A program made the translations under genes and the position numbers. Below are positions 9,261-17,453 of a stretch of DNA of 64,000 nt, piece after piece (position 1 is the first letter of the stretch; each line of letters begins with the position of its first letter). The stretch lies in contig JAXLRH010000014.1 of the NCBI GenBank assembly GCA_046331245.1, positions 29,541 to 93,540 of the forward strand. Direction: 5' to 3'. The stretch comes from SSF14 sp046331245 (GTDB lineage: Bacteria > Actinomycetota > Acidimicrobiia > Acidimicrobiales > Microtrichaceae). The notes below the pieces were generated by a model. The model made no database searches. It was not told the origin of the DNA and was given only the letters and a program-made list of their open reading frames with translations.

Positions 9261-9320
9261 AACCCCCGTTTTGTGCCCCGGATCTACCGGGTAGCCGGAC
9301 GATCCGGGGTACAAAGCGGG
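9261..9320. repeat. Palindromic repeat, left copy, inverted relative to the right copy
   Basis: Arms CCCGTTTTGTGCCCCGG (from 9265) and its near-complement ending at 9320 enclose a 16-base loop (9285-9300) that itself holds CCGG-GTAG-CCGG. Eighteen of 20 arm positions pair, with the two exceptions able to wobble. The element includes the stop codon and last codons of the minus-strand DUF559 gene. The right copy at 10283-10343 is its inverted counterpart: the two loops are exact reverse complements. Confidence 0.85.
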
Positions 9321-10222
9321 ATGAGGGTGAGCAGCGCCGCCTGCACCTGGGCGACGACGGAGGCAGGGCGAGCGAAGACGTCGACGTCGGTGACCTCGAC
9401 GACGACGAATCCGTCCGCACGGAGGGCAGCGATCCGAACCTCGTCGTGGGCTGTGTCGACCAAGGCCGTGTGGTACTTCTCGCTCTGCACCTCGACGATC
9501 AGTGGGAGGTGCTCGTGGCGGACGTCGACGCGCCCGGTCCAGAGCTCGCCGCCGGAGTCCACCTGTCGGCGCACCCGGATCCCCGCGCCCGCCAGCAGCT
9601 CGGACACGCGACTCTCGAGACCGGTCGCGGGCGGGACGTACCCCGGCCCTCGGGCATCGAGGTAACGACGGAGGCCCGCCGTTCCGTTGCGTCCGCTGGC
9701 ACCCACCTCGTCGACGAAGCTCTCGACGGAGCGACCCGACAGCAGGCGTTCGGACCACAGCCGATCGACGAGCCGCTCCGCTCGCGGCTCGCGCCACTCG
9801 GCGAAGATCTGCAGCGCGAGCAGCTCCGGGCGGACCACCGGGACTCCCCGTAGCTCGCAGCACCAGCGGTCCGGGAGGTCGCGAACCCTTCGCAGGCGGA
9901 CCAACGACGGCCGCCGACTCGACTTCCGGTCCGTCACCGCGACGAGCGGAGTGAGGCTGCACCCACGTAGGCCCCACCACGCGGAGGCGGACTGGTCGGC
10001 GAGCGCCGCGCCAGCGCCCGCGTCGAGGATGCCGGCGAGCACGAACTGCGCTCGGGTCCGGGGACTTCCCGCCCGACGGATCACCCGATCGCTCACCGCC
10101 TCCCACCCGCTCGACGCGAACATCCGACCGACGGCCTGGGAGCTCAGACCGTGCGCCCTCAGCTGACCTCGCGCGACCAACCCGTGCTGTCGCTCGACGA
10201 GAGCTCGCAGATCGGCATCCAT
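9284..10222 (-). CDS. AbiEi-like N-terminus plus DUF559 endonuclease-fold protein
   Basis: A 312-residue protein of two parts. Residues 1-100 resemble the winged-helix and transcription-factor-like start of AbiEi-type antitoxins. Residues about 205-300 look like DUF559, a Vsr-related PD-(D/E)xK nuclease fold, with Asp in G-R-V-D-V-R and Glu in I-V-E-V-Q followed by Lys-Tyr-His as likely metal-site residues. The last nine codons and the TAG stop lie inside the left palindrome. No toxin partner (AbiEii) is adjacent, so a toxin-antitoxin role is unsupported. Such proteins are common in actinobacteria with unknown function. The ATG at 10222 is chosen; a GTG lies just upstream. It is flanked by inverted palindromes, which suggests a discrete mobile or repeat-associated cassette. 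Confidence 0.75.
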   Translation of the reverse strand: MDADLRALVERQHGLVARGQLRAHGLSSQAVGRMFASSGWEAVSDRVIRRAGSPRTRAQFVLAGILDAGAGAALADQSASAWWGLRGCSLTPLVAVTDRKSSRRPSLVRLRRVRDLPDRWCCELRGVPVVRPELLALQIFAEWREPRAERLVDRLWSERLLSGRSVESFVDEVGASGRNGTAGLRRYLDARGPGYVPPATGLESRVSELLAGAGIRVRRQVDSGGELWTGRVDVRHEHLPLIVEVQSEKYHTALVDTAHDEVRIAALRADGFVVVEVTDVDVFARPASVVAQVQAALLTLIPLCTPDRPATR

Positions 10223-10282
10223 GCCACGAACTGTCGCCGACGAGTGCGGCCCCGTCTGCGGGGGCCGTCCCCCATCACCCAG

Positions 10283-10343
10283 CCTCGTTTTGTGCCCCGG
10301 ATCGTCCGGCTACCCGGTAGATCCGGGGAACAAAACGGGGGTG
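10283..10343. repeat. Palindromic repeat, right copy, inverted relative to the left copy
   Basis: Left arm GTTTTGTGCCCCGGATC (10287-10303), loop GTCCGGCTACCCGGTA (10304-10319), right arm GATCCGGGGAACAAAAC (10320-10336). The arms pair at 16 of 17 positions. The outer 24 bases match the outer 24 of the left copy in inverted orientation with two differences. It lies 60-120 bases upstream of the DUF559 gene start. No T-tract follows, so it is not a standard intrinsic terminator. Confidence 0.85.
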
Positions 10344-10378
10344 GGGACGGGAGGTGGGGGTTGGGTTGGGAGTTGGGG

Positions 10379-11608
10379 TTAGAGGGGGAGGTCGCCGGTG
10401 GCGCGGCGGGTGGAACCCTCGTCGCGGTAGGCGGCGATCGTGCGCTGCGCGATGCGCATCTGGTGGATCTCGTCGGCGCCGTCGGCGAAGCGGGCCCAGC
10501 GGGCGTGCTGGTACATGTGCGCCAGCGGGGTGTCGGTGGAGTAGCCGAGCGCGCCGTGCACCTGGATCGAGCGGTCGATGACCCGGCCCAGCATGTTGGC
10601 CACGAAGTGCTTCGCCATCGACACCTCGCTCTTGAAGTCGAGCCCCCGGTCGATGCGGTACGCGGCGTGCAGCACCATCAGCTTCGCCTGGTAGAGCTCC
10701 ATGGTGGAGTCGGCGATCATCCACTGCACACCCTGCTTCTCCGCCAGCATCGAGCCGTGGCTGTAGCGGTTGAGCGACCGCTCCACCATCATGTCGAGCG
10801 CCGTCTCCGCCTGCGCCACCCAGCGCATGCAGTGTGCGAGGCGCGCCGGGCCGAGGCGGTACTGCCCGAGGAGGTGGCCCTGACCACGGCCGCCGAGCAT
10901 GTTGGCGTCGGGCACCCGCAGGTCCTCGATGACGATCTCGCTGTGACCCGACCCTCCGTGCATCGTCTCGACCTCGCGCACGCGGTTCCAGCCCTCCGAC
11001 GGGATGTCGACGATGAACGCCGTGTTGGCCGCCTGGGGCAGATCCGGATTGTCCTCGGTGCGGCACACGAGGATCGCGAACTTGGCGCGCTGGGCGTTGG
11101 AGATGAACCACTTGTGCCCGTTCACGACCCACTCGTCGCCGTCCTTCACGGCGGTGGTGCGGATGAGGGTCGGGTCCGAACCCGCCACCTCGGGCTCGGT
11201 CATCGCGAAGCAGCTCATGGCGAAGCCGTCGCACAGCGGCTTGAGGTACTTCTCCTTCTGCTCGTCGGTGGCCCAGTGGAGCAGCGTGTGCATGTTGCCC
11301 TCGTCGGGCGCCTGGCAGTTGAGCACGAAAGGCCCGTAGTAGGACTTCGCCGCCTCCGCCTGCACCATGGCGAGCTCGACGTGGCCGAGGCCCATGCCGC
11401 CCCACTCCTTCGGCATGTGCGGGAGCCACAGGCCGGCCTCCTGTGCCTCCCGCCGCATGCCGAACAGGATGTTGATGTACTCGGTGCGATCGAGCTCGTC
11501 GGGGCTGCCGATCCTGGCCTCGCCCGGCTTCACCACCTCCTCGATGAACGTGCGGACCCGCAGGCGGATCTCCTCGAGCTCGGGGGTGAGGGTGAAGTCG
11601 ATCGACAT
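10379..11608 (-). CDS. Acyl-CoA dehydrogenase, ACAD10/11-like
   Basis: A 409-residue acyl-CoA dehydrogenase. Visible are M-P-K-E-W-G-G-M-G-L near residue 65, the F-A-M-T-E-P-E-V-A-G-S-D FAD/substrate segment near 135, and V-H-G-A-L-G-Y-S-T-D-T-P-L near 360. The C-terminal D-G-A-D-E-I-H is the form seen in the ACAD10/11 subgroup, which acts on branched, hydroxylated or long-chain acyl-CoAs in known members. The actual substrate is unknown. The ATG at 11608 is preceded by TAGGTT with a 7-base spacer, suggesting a leaderless transcript. It is divergent from the S4-domain gene and has no operon partner. Confidence 0.93.
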   Translation of the reverse strand: MSIDFTLTPELEEIRLRVRTFIEEVVKPGEARIGSPDELDRTEYINILFGMRREAQEAGLWLPHMPKEWGGMGLGHVELAMVQAEAAKSYYGPFVLNCQAPDEGNMHTLLHWATDEQKEKYLKPLCDGFAMSCFAMTEPEVAGSDPTLIRTTAVKDGDEWVVNGHKWFISNAQRAKFAILVCRTEDNPDLPQAANTAFIVDIPSEGWNRVREVETMHGGSGHSEIVIEDLRVPDANMLGGRGQGHLLGQYRLGPARLAHCMRWVAQAETALDMMVERSLNRYSHGSMLAEKQGVQWMIADSTMELYQAKLMVLHAAYRIDRGLDFKSEVSMAKHFVANMLGRVIDRSIQVHGALGYSTDTPLAHMYQHARWARFADGADEIHQMRIAQRTIAAYRDEGSTRRATGDLPL

Positions 11609-11615
11609 GGCCGAG

Positions 11616-11668
11616 AACCTATGCCGTGACGAGGTCCTGCGCTGGTGCGCTCAGCGGCGATCTAGCGT
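11616..11668. promoter_or_regulatory. Two divergent leaderless-type -10 boxes
   Basis: TAGGTT at 11621-11616 (minus) stands 7 bases before the acyl-CoA dehydrogenase ATG at 11608. TAGCGT at 11663-11668 (plus) stands 6 bases before the S4-protein ATG at 11675. Both fit TANNNT with the start codon at the expected transcription start. No ribosome-binding site is seen before either gene. Confidence 0.55.
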
Positions 11669-11674
11669 GACCGC

Positions 11675-12040
11675 ATGGACGACGCCCGTGTCGACGCCTG
11701 GCTGTGGGCGATCCGGCTCTACAAGACCCGGTCGCTCGCCACCGACGCGTGCAAAGGCGGCCACGTGCGCGTCAACGGCCACCCGGCGAAGGCCGCGACG
11801 AAGGTGCGGGTGGGCGACCGGGTCGAGGCTCGCGCCCAGGGGCGAGCGTTCGTCGTCGAGGTCGCCCGACTCGTCGACAAGCGCGTCGGCGCGGCGATCG
11901 CGGCCGAGTGCTACGTCGACCACAGCCCTCCTCCCCCGCCGCCGGAGTTCGTGGCGCCCCCGGCGGTTCGCGACCGCGGCGCCGGACGGCCGACGAAGAA
12001 GGACCGTCGACAGCTCGACCGATTCCGCGGGAGCGGGTGA
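11675..12040 (+). CDS. S4-domain RNA-binding protein, Hsp15/HslR-like
   Basis: A 121-residue protein whose first 60 residues form an S4 RNA-binding domain: V-D-A-W-L-W-A-I-R-L-Y-K-T-R-S-L-A starts the helix pair and G-H-V-R-V-N-G-H follows. A basic C-terminal tail (K-K-D-R-R-Q-L) is typical of Hsp15-type proteins, which in E. coli bind 50S subunits carrying stalled nascent chains. That role here is by homology only. The start is leaderless in appearance. A DEAD-box helicase gene follows 43 bases downstream on the same strand, consistent with a shared role in RNA or ribosome maintenance. Confidence 0.88.
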   Translation: MDDARVDAWLWAIRLYKTRSLATDACKGGHVRVNGHPAKAATKVRVGDRVEARAQGRAFVVEVARLVDKRVGAAIAAECYVDHSPPPPPPEFVAPPAVRDRGAGRPTKKDRRQLDRFRGSG

Positions 12041-12083
12041 TCGCCCCTAGCCTGTGGGATTCCACCGAACTGATCGCAGTGCA

Positions 12084-13823
12084 ATGAACGACATCTCCAG
12101 CGGGTTCTCCGACCTCGGCCTCAACGACGACCTGCTCACGGCGCTCGCCGGCCTCGGCTACGAGGAGCCCACCCCGATCCAACGCGAGGCGATCCCGCCG
12201 GTGCTCGCCGGCCGCGACCTCCTCGGGCAGGCCGCCACCGGCACCGGCAAGACCGCGGCCTTCGCCCTCCCGATTCTCGAGCGCCTCCACCGCGGGATCC
12301 GCCAGGACGAGCCGATCGCGCTCGTGCTCGTCCCCACCCGCGAGCTCGCCATGCAGGTGTCCGAGGCGATCCACAAGTACGGCCGCGAGTTCGGCGCACG
12401 TGTCGTCCCGATCTACGGCGGTCAGCCGATCCTGCGTCAGCTGCAGGCGCTCAAGCGTGGCGTCGACGTGGTCGTCGCCACGCCGGGCCGGGCCATCGAC
12501 CACATCAAACGGAAGACGCTGCCGCTCGACCTCATCAAGCTCGTCGTGCTCGACGAGGCGGACGAGATGCTCGACATGGGCTTCGCTGAGGACCTCGAGG
12601 CGATCCTCGAGGCGACCCCCGCCGACCGCCAGACCGTCCTGTTCTCGGCGACGATGCCCCCGCGAATCAACGGGCTCGCCCGCCGTCACCTCAACGACCC
12701 GGTCACGATCCAGATCGCTCGCGAGACCACCGAGGCCGGCGAGCCGCCCCGCGTCCGCCAGACCGCGTACGTCGTGCCCCGCAACCACAAGGCCGCGGCG
12801 CTCGGTCGCATCCTCGACGTGGAGGCGCCCGAGGCGGCCATCGTCTTCTGCCGCACGCGCATCGAGGTCGACCAGCTCACCGAGACGCTCAACGGTCGCG
12901 GTTACCGCGCCGAGGGCCTGCACGGCGGCATGAGCCAGGAGCAGCGAGACCGGGTGATGGGCCGGGTGCGCAACACCACGGCCGACCTGCTCATCGCCAC
13001 CGACGTGGCGGCTCGTGGCCTCGACATCGACCACCTCACCCACGTCGTGAACTACGACGTGCCGGCCGCGCCCGAGTCGTACGTGCACCGCATCGGTCGT
13101 GTCGGTCGTGCCGGCCGCGAGGGTGTGGCCATCACGCTGGCCGAGCCCCGCGAGCACCGCCTGCTCAAGAACATCGAGCGCGTCATCAAGCAGCAGATCC
13201 CGGTGGAGCAGGTGCCCACCGTGGCCGATCTCCGCAACCGTCGCATGGAGCTCACGCTGTCGAGCCTGCGCGAGTCGATCCTGGTCGACGACCTCAGCCA
13301 GTTCCGCGTCGTGGTCGAGACGCTCGCCGACGAGTTCGACGTGATGGAGGTGGCGCTCGCCGCGGTGAAGCTGGCGCACGAGGCGAGCGGCGCGGCCGCC
13401 GACGAGCAGGAGGAGGAGATCCCGAACGTCTCCCTCAAGCCCGAGAAGAAGCAGTACGAGGGCCGCAAGAACACGCACCCGGGCGCCACGACGCGAGGCC
13501 CCGGCGACAAGCGCGGCTACGACAAGGGTTCCCGCCCGAGCGGCGACAAGGCCCGCGGCAAGGTGCAGGGCCGACCGGTCGAGGAGGGCTTCACCCGTCT
13601 GTTCGTCGGCGCCGGCCGCAAGGGTGGCATCCGCCCGCAGGATCTCGTGGGCGCGATCGCCGGCGAGACCGACCTCACCGGTCGCCAGATCGGCGCCATC
13701 GAGATCGCCGACAACTTCTCGCTCGTCGAGGTGCCGGCCGCTGCGGTCGACGAGGTGATCGTCGCCCTCAACCGCACCACCATCAAGGGCAAGAAGACGT
13801 CGGTTCGCCGCGAGCGGTTCTGA
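12084..13823 (+). CDS. DEAD-box ATP-dependent RNA helicase (DeaD/CsdA type)
   Basis: A 579-residue RNA helicase. The Q motif lies in E-E-P-T-P-I-Q, Walker A in A-A-T-G-T-G-K-T, then L-D-E-A-D-E-M, S-A-T-M-P and the C-terminal helicase core H-R-I-G-R-V-G-R-A-G. A charged linker rich in Glu, Lys and Gly (about 435-500) leads to a DbpA-type RNA-binding domain (F-T-R-L-F-V-G-A-G-R-K-G-G at about 505) and a basic tail. DeaD-type enzymes unwind structured RNA during ribosome assembly and cold adaptation. I chose ATG at 12084 because the helicase homology starts just after it; an in-frame ATG at 12054 lies in what looks like leader. Confidence 0.93.
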   Translation: MNDISSGFSDLGLNDDLLTALAGLGYEEPTPIQREAIPPVLAGRDLLGQAATGTGKTAAFALPILERLHRGIRQDEPIALVLVPTRELAMQVSEAIHKYGREFGARVVPIYGGQPILRQLQALKRGVDVVVATPGRAIDHIKRKTLPLDLIKLVVLDEADEMLDMGFAEDLEAILEATPADRQTVLFSATMPPRINGLARRHLNDPVTIQIARETTEAGEPPRVRQTAYVVPRNHKAAALGRILDVEAPEAAIVFCRTRIEVDQLTETLNGRGYRAEGLHGGMSQEQRDRVMGRVRNTTADLLIATDVAARGLDIDHLTHVVNYDVPAAPESYVHRIGRVGRAGREGVAITLAEPREHRLLKNIERVIKQQIPVEQVPTVADLRNRRMELTLSSLRESILVDDLSQFRVVVETLADEFDVMEVALAAVKLAHEASGAAADEQEEEIPNVSLKPEKKQYEGRKNTHPGATTRGPGDKRGYDKGSRPSGDKARGKVQGRPVEEGFTRLFVGAGRKGGIRPQDLVGAIAGETDLTGRQIGAIEIADNFSLVEVPAAAVDEVIVALNRTTIKGKKTSVRRERF

Positions 13824-13887
13824 CCGCCGCAAGGATCACGCCCTCCGGAAACCGATCCGAAACATCTCGTGGGCATACTGAAGGAGC

Positions 13888-15375
13888 ATGAACGCTCCTG
13901 CCCCGGCCATGTCATCGGAACCCGTCGAGCCGACGGCGATGCGGATGCCCCCGCGGCCCCCGCACGTCGTCGTCCTGTTCGGCGCCTGCGGTGATCTCTC
14001 GCGCCGGAAGCTGCTCCCCGGCCTGCTCCGCCTGAGCCAGGTGGGCCTGCTCCCCCAGGTCCGCATCGTGGGCACGTCGCTCGAGGATCTCGACGACGAG
14101 GGCTTCGTCGCGTTCGCCCGCAAGGCGTGCGGCGACTTCGTGCGCCAGACGATCTCGCTCGACGACTGGGAGCAGTTCAGCAGTCGTCTGCGCTACGTGC
14201 CGCAGTCGGCCGGGCCCGAAGGGCTTGCCGCCGCCGTCGCGAAGGCCGAGGCGGAGCTCGGGGGTGAGCCGCGCCGACTGCACTACCTGAGCGTTCCGCC
14301 GAAGGCGGCGCAGACCGTGGTGCGCACGCTCGGCGAGGCCGGCCTCACCGAACGCGCCCGCGTCATCATGGAGAAGCCGTTCGGCACCGACCTCGAGTCG
14401 GCGATCGTGCTGAACCGTGCCGTCCAGGAGGTGTTCGACGAGAGCCAGGTGTTCCGCATCGACCACTTCCTCGGCAAGGAGGCGGCGCAGAACATCCTCG
14501 CCTTCCGCTTCGCCAACGGCCTGTTCGAGCCCATCTGGAACCGGCAGCACATCGACCACATCCAGATCGACGTCCCCGAGACGCTCGACGTGGGCGGACG
14601 TGCGGCGTTCTACGAGACGGCCGGAGCCTTCCGGGACATGGTGGTGACCCACCTCTTCCAGATCCTGGCGTTCGTCGCAATGGAGCCGCCGACGGCGCTC
14701 GAACCGCGGGCGATCAACGAGGAGAAGAACAAGGTCTTCCGCTCGATGCTGCCGCTCAAGACCGAGAACGTCGTGCGCGGCCAGTACGAGGGCTATCGCA
14801 ACTTCAAGGGCGTCGCCGACGAGTCGCAGACCGACACGTTCGTCGCGCTCAAGTGCGAGATCGACAACTGGCGATGGGCAGGCGTGCCCTTCTACCTGCG
14901 CACCGGCAAGGAGATGGCCGAGGGCGCCCGCATCGTGTCGATCGCGTTCCACGAGCCGCCCCGCAGCATGTTCCCCGCCGAGTCGGGCGTCGGCGCCAAG
15001 GGTCCCGACCACCTCACGTTCGACCTGGCCGACTCGTCGAAGCTCTCGCTCTCCTTCTACGGGAAGCGGCCGGGCCCGGGCATGGTGCTCGACAAGCTCA
15101 GCCTCCAGTTCGCCCTCCACGAGACCGAGGACGAGGCCAACGTGCTCGAGGCGTACGAGCGGCTCATCCTCGACGCGATGAAGGGCGACCAGACGCTGTT
15201 CACGAGCGCCGAGGGCATCGAGCGCCTGTGGGAGGTGTCCCAGCCGCTGCTGGAGAACCCGCCGCCGGTGCACTTCTACGCGCCGGGCACGTGGGGGCCC
15301 GAGGCGATGAACGACCTCGTCGCGCCGCACGGGTGGCGCCTCCCGTTCGCCCGCGCCTGGCGCGAGCGGAACTGA
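13888..15375 (+). CDS. zwf: Glucose-6-phosphate 1-dehydrogenase
   Basis: A 495-residue NADP-dependent glucose-6-phosphate dehydrogenase, the entry step of the oxidative pentose phosphate pathway. The nucleotide-binding loop is F-G-A-C-G-D-L-S-R-R-K-L-L-P near residue 31. The substrate/catalytic signature R-I-D-H-F-L-G-K-E is at 190-198. E-K-P-F-G-T-D precedes it. Length is normal. The ATG at 13888 follows AAGGAGC closely and CATACT 8 bases upstream, so either a very short leader or leaderless transcription is possible. No gnd, opcA or tal gene is adjacent, unlike many actinobacterial zwf loci. It is convergent with the GH5-type gene, 15 bases apart. Confidence 0.96.
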   Translation: MNAPAPAMSSEPVEPTAMRMPPRPPHVVVLFGACGDLSRRKLLPGLLRLSQVGLLPQVRIVGTSLEDLDDEGFVAFARKACGDFVRQTISLDDWEQFSSRLRYVPQSAGPEGLAAAVAKAEAELGGEPRRLHYLSVPPKAAQTVVRTLGEAGLTERARVIMEKPFGTDLESAIVLNRAVQEVFDESQVFRIDHFLGKEAAQNILAFRFANGLFEPIWNRQHIDHIQIDVPETLDVGGRAAFYETAGAFRDMVVTHLFQILAFVAMEPPTALEPRAINEEKNKVFRSMLPLKTENVVRGQYEGYRNFKGVADESQTDTFVALKCEIDNWRWAGVPFYLRTGKEMAEGARIVSIAFHEPPRSMFPAESGVGAKGPDHLTFDLADSSKLSLSFYGKRPGPGMVLDKLSLQFALHETEDEANVLEAYERLILDAMKGDQTLFTSAEGIERLWEVSQPLLENPPPVHFYAPGTWGPEAMNDLVAPHGWRLPFARAWRERN

Positions 15376-15390
15376 CGACCGCCCGCCGGA

Positions 15391-16920
15391 TCAGCGGCGG
15401 GTGACCACCACGCGCACGTCGAGCCCCGAGCCGTCGCCCACCACCGTGAGCCGGCCCGACTGCGGCGCCGAGGTGACGACGCCGTGCGACACGGTGACGT
15501 CGTAGCCGGCCGGATAGTGCCGGCGCGGCACGACGATGCTGGTCGGGAGCGCGATCGACGCGTCGGGCGTGTAGGTGTAGTCCATGCGCCCGGTGGCGGG
15601 ATCGAACGCGAGCGAGCGGGGCGAGCCGGCGGTCGCCTGCGGATAGGAGCGCACGATCTGCGACTCGACCTCGTCGGGCAGGCCCGAGTCGTCGGCGGAT
15701 TCGGCGGCCTGGTAGTGCCAGTACATCCACGACACGAAGCCGGCGTCGGCGCGGCGGCCGACGAGCGTGACGTCGAGCGGGTTCTGCGAGGCGCCGAACT
15801 CGTTGAGGAGCGCCGGCCCGTCGAGCCCCGCCGCCATGTCCGCGCCCGCGGCGAGGCCGGCGTCGAAGCGGTGCTCACACCAGAGGACGGTGCCGCCGGG
15901 CGCCTCCTCCACCGTGCCGCCGTCGGTGCCGGCGCAGTAGAGGTGGAAGGCGAGGCCCACCTGGGGGCCGTGCGCGGTGGCCGGAACCGGACGCGCCGGG
16001 AGCCCGCCGGGCGCGGCGATCGCCGTCGGGGCGAACGGCTCCTCCCACACCGGCATCTCGGGCGCGACCGCACGGATGGCCGTGGTCATCTCGGCGTATC
16101 GATCGGCGAGCAGGCCCTCCACGTCGCCGCATCCCTCGAGGATGCAGCGCAGCACCGCGGAGCCCGAGAACGGCTCGTTCAGCAGCTCGATGCCGATGAC
16201 GTGGTCGCGGTCGCGAACCCGCGCCGCCAGCGCCGCGGCCGCGTCCCCGAGCAGGGACGCCACACTGCGGTTGGGGCCACCCACGACCGGGACCGTGGTC
16301 TCGCCGGCGAGGAACGAGTCCCACTGACGGATCGAACGGGGGCTCGTGTACGCGGCGGCCCAGCCGATGGACGCCAGGAACTCGGGCGGATCGGGCGACA
16401 GCGCCAGGGCGTCGGGCGGGGTGGCCCAGTCGGGCATGCCGGTGAACACGTCCTGGTGGAAGTCGAGCTGCACCCACAGGCCGTCGGCCGACAGCGCGTC
16501 CACCACGGCGACGACACGGTCGAGGTAGGTCGAGTCGACGGAGCCCGCCGTCGGCATGAGGGCCGCGTACGACACGCCGAGGCGAACCGCATCGAACCCG
16601 TTCGTGCGGAGGTAGGCGCGGTCGAGCGGGCCGAGCCCGCCGTCGGTCAGCAGCGAGATGTAGGGAGCGGACTTGTTGACCGAGTTCATCCCGTGCAGGA
16701 GGACGACGCGGCCGACGCCGTCGACGAGCCGGCCGCGGACCATGCGGAGCGGCGCGACCGTGTCGGGGGCCTCGACGGAGACGACCGGGGCTCCGGCGGC
16801 CGGCGGGAACCGGTGGAGGCTCACGTCGGACGGCACGCAGCCGGCCGCCATGGCGACGCACGTCGCGATGGCGACCATCGGCGCGCCCAGGCGCCAGGCG
16901 CTTCGCCTACGCAAACTCAT
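15391..16920 (-). CDS. GH5-family endoglycoceramidase-like glycosidase, lipoprotein
   Basis: A 509-residue secreted glycoside hydrolase. ATG at 16920 begins a signal peptide with lipobox A-A-G-C, Cys28. The TIM-barrel core shows L-H-G-M-N near residue 80, V-Q-L-D-F-H-Q-D near 160, acid/base candidate L-N-E-P-F-S near 250, and nucleophile candidate N-E-F-G-A-S near 375. This order and the F-H-Q-D variant match endoglycoceramidase-type GH5 enzymes (EGCase), which release the glycan from glycosphingolipids; other beta-glycosidases are possible. The last 100 residues look like a beta-sandwich. A longer in-frame extension to 17094 exists but lacks a signal and overlaps the divergent DUF6204 gene, so I reject it. 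Confidence 0.85.
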   Translation of the reverse strand: MSLRRRSAWRLGAPMVAIATCVAMAAGCVPSDVSLHRFPPAAGAPVVSVEAPDTVAPLRMVRGRLVDGVGRVVLLHGMNSVNKSAPYISLLTDGGLGPLDRAYLRTNGFDAVRLGVSYAALMPTAGSVDSTYLDRVVAVVDALSADGLWVQLDFHQDVFTGMPDWATPPDALALSPDPPEFLASIGWAAAYTSPRSIRQWDSFLAGETTVPVVGGPNRSVASLLGDAAAALAARVRDRDHVIGIELLNEPFSGSAVLRCILEGCGDVEGLLADRYAEMTTAIRAVAPEMPVWEEPFAPTAIAAPGGLPARPVPATAHGPQVGLAFHLYCAGTDGGTVEEAPGGTVLWCEHRFDAGLAAGADMAAGLDGPALLNEFGASQNPLDVTLVGRRADAGFVSWMYWHYQAAESADDSGLPDEVESQIVRSYPQATAGSPRSLAFDPATGRMDYTYTPDASIALPTSIVVPRRHYPAGYDVTVSHGVVTSAPQSGRLTVVGDGSGLDVRVVVTRR

Positions 16921-16944
16921 GGCCCCATCTCCCCTCCGACCCCG

Positions 16945-16950
16945 TAGGGT
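16945..16950 (+). promoter_or_regulatory. Leaderless-type -10 box for the DUF6204 gene
   Basis: TAGGGT with a 7-base spacer to the ATG at 16958. It lies in the 37-base gap between divergent start codons (16920 minus, 16958 plus). Confidence 0.5.
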
Positions 16951-16957
16951 CGCTCCG

Positions 16958-17299
16958 ATGACGCAGCATCTCTTCCGCGTCGTGGTCCGTGGCATGTTCG
17001 CAGACCTCGACGACGACCGCCGCAGACGCCTCGTCGCGGAGGCACCGGAGCACGACATCTTCCTGTCGTCGTACACCGCTGCCGGCACGTTCACCTACGA
17101 GCCCCGGCTCGAGGCGTTCTCGTTCCGCTACGAGCTCCGGGAATCCGGCGACGACCTGGGTGCCGCCGAGGCGGAGGCCGCCGTGACCGAGCGCGCCCTC
17201 GGGCTGGCGATCGACTACCTGGAGTCCCACGACATCCCCCACAAACGCCTCCGCGCGATCCCCACGAACATGGCCGACTTCTGGCGCGCGAGGGACTAA
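16958..17299 (+). CDS. DUF6204 family protein
   Basis: A 113-residue protein starting M-T-Q-H-L-F-R-V-V-V-R-G. The pattern R-V-V-V-R-G-M-F-A-D-L, E-H-D-I-F-L, Y-T-A-A-G-T-F-T-Y-E, F-S-F-R-Y-E-L-R-E is what I know from the uncharacterised actinobacterial family DUF6204, which has no assigned function. The fold is probably alpha/beta. No signal or membrane segment is present. The start is chosen from a TAGGGT box 7 bases upstream and because homology begins there; upstream in-frame codons overlap the divergent lipoprotein gene. Confidence 0.8.
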   Translation: MTQHLFRVVVRGMFADLDDDRRRRLVAEAPEHDIFLSSYTAAGTFTYEPRLEAFSFRYELRESGDDLGAAEAEAAVTERALGLAIDYLESHDIPHKRLRAIPTNMADFWRARD

Positions 17300-17453
17300 C
17301 GTGAGCCGCCGAGGCCCGTCGTCACCTGCCGCCATCGTCGACGTGGCCTGCTGTTTCATACCTTTTCAGACTGTTTGGGAGTGTTGTATCACTCCTTGCG
17401 CTGTCGTGCGTGGTTTGTCACGCTGAGCGAATCAGTAACCGGGAGCCCATCAC

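Noticed and set aside
9284..10222. AbiE-type toxin-antitoxin system
   Set aside because: Only the antitoxin-like N-terminal part is similar. No AbiEii nucleotidyltransferase gene is adjacent.
9261..10343. Conventional insertion sequence
   Set aside because: No transposase, no clear target-site duplication and the terminal repeats are hairpins, so I call it a repeat-bounded cassette only.
15391..17094. Start of the GH5-type protein at 17094
   Set aside because: The extra 58 residues lack a signal peptide and would cover the divergent DUF6204 start; ATG 16920 begins a proper lipoprotein signal.
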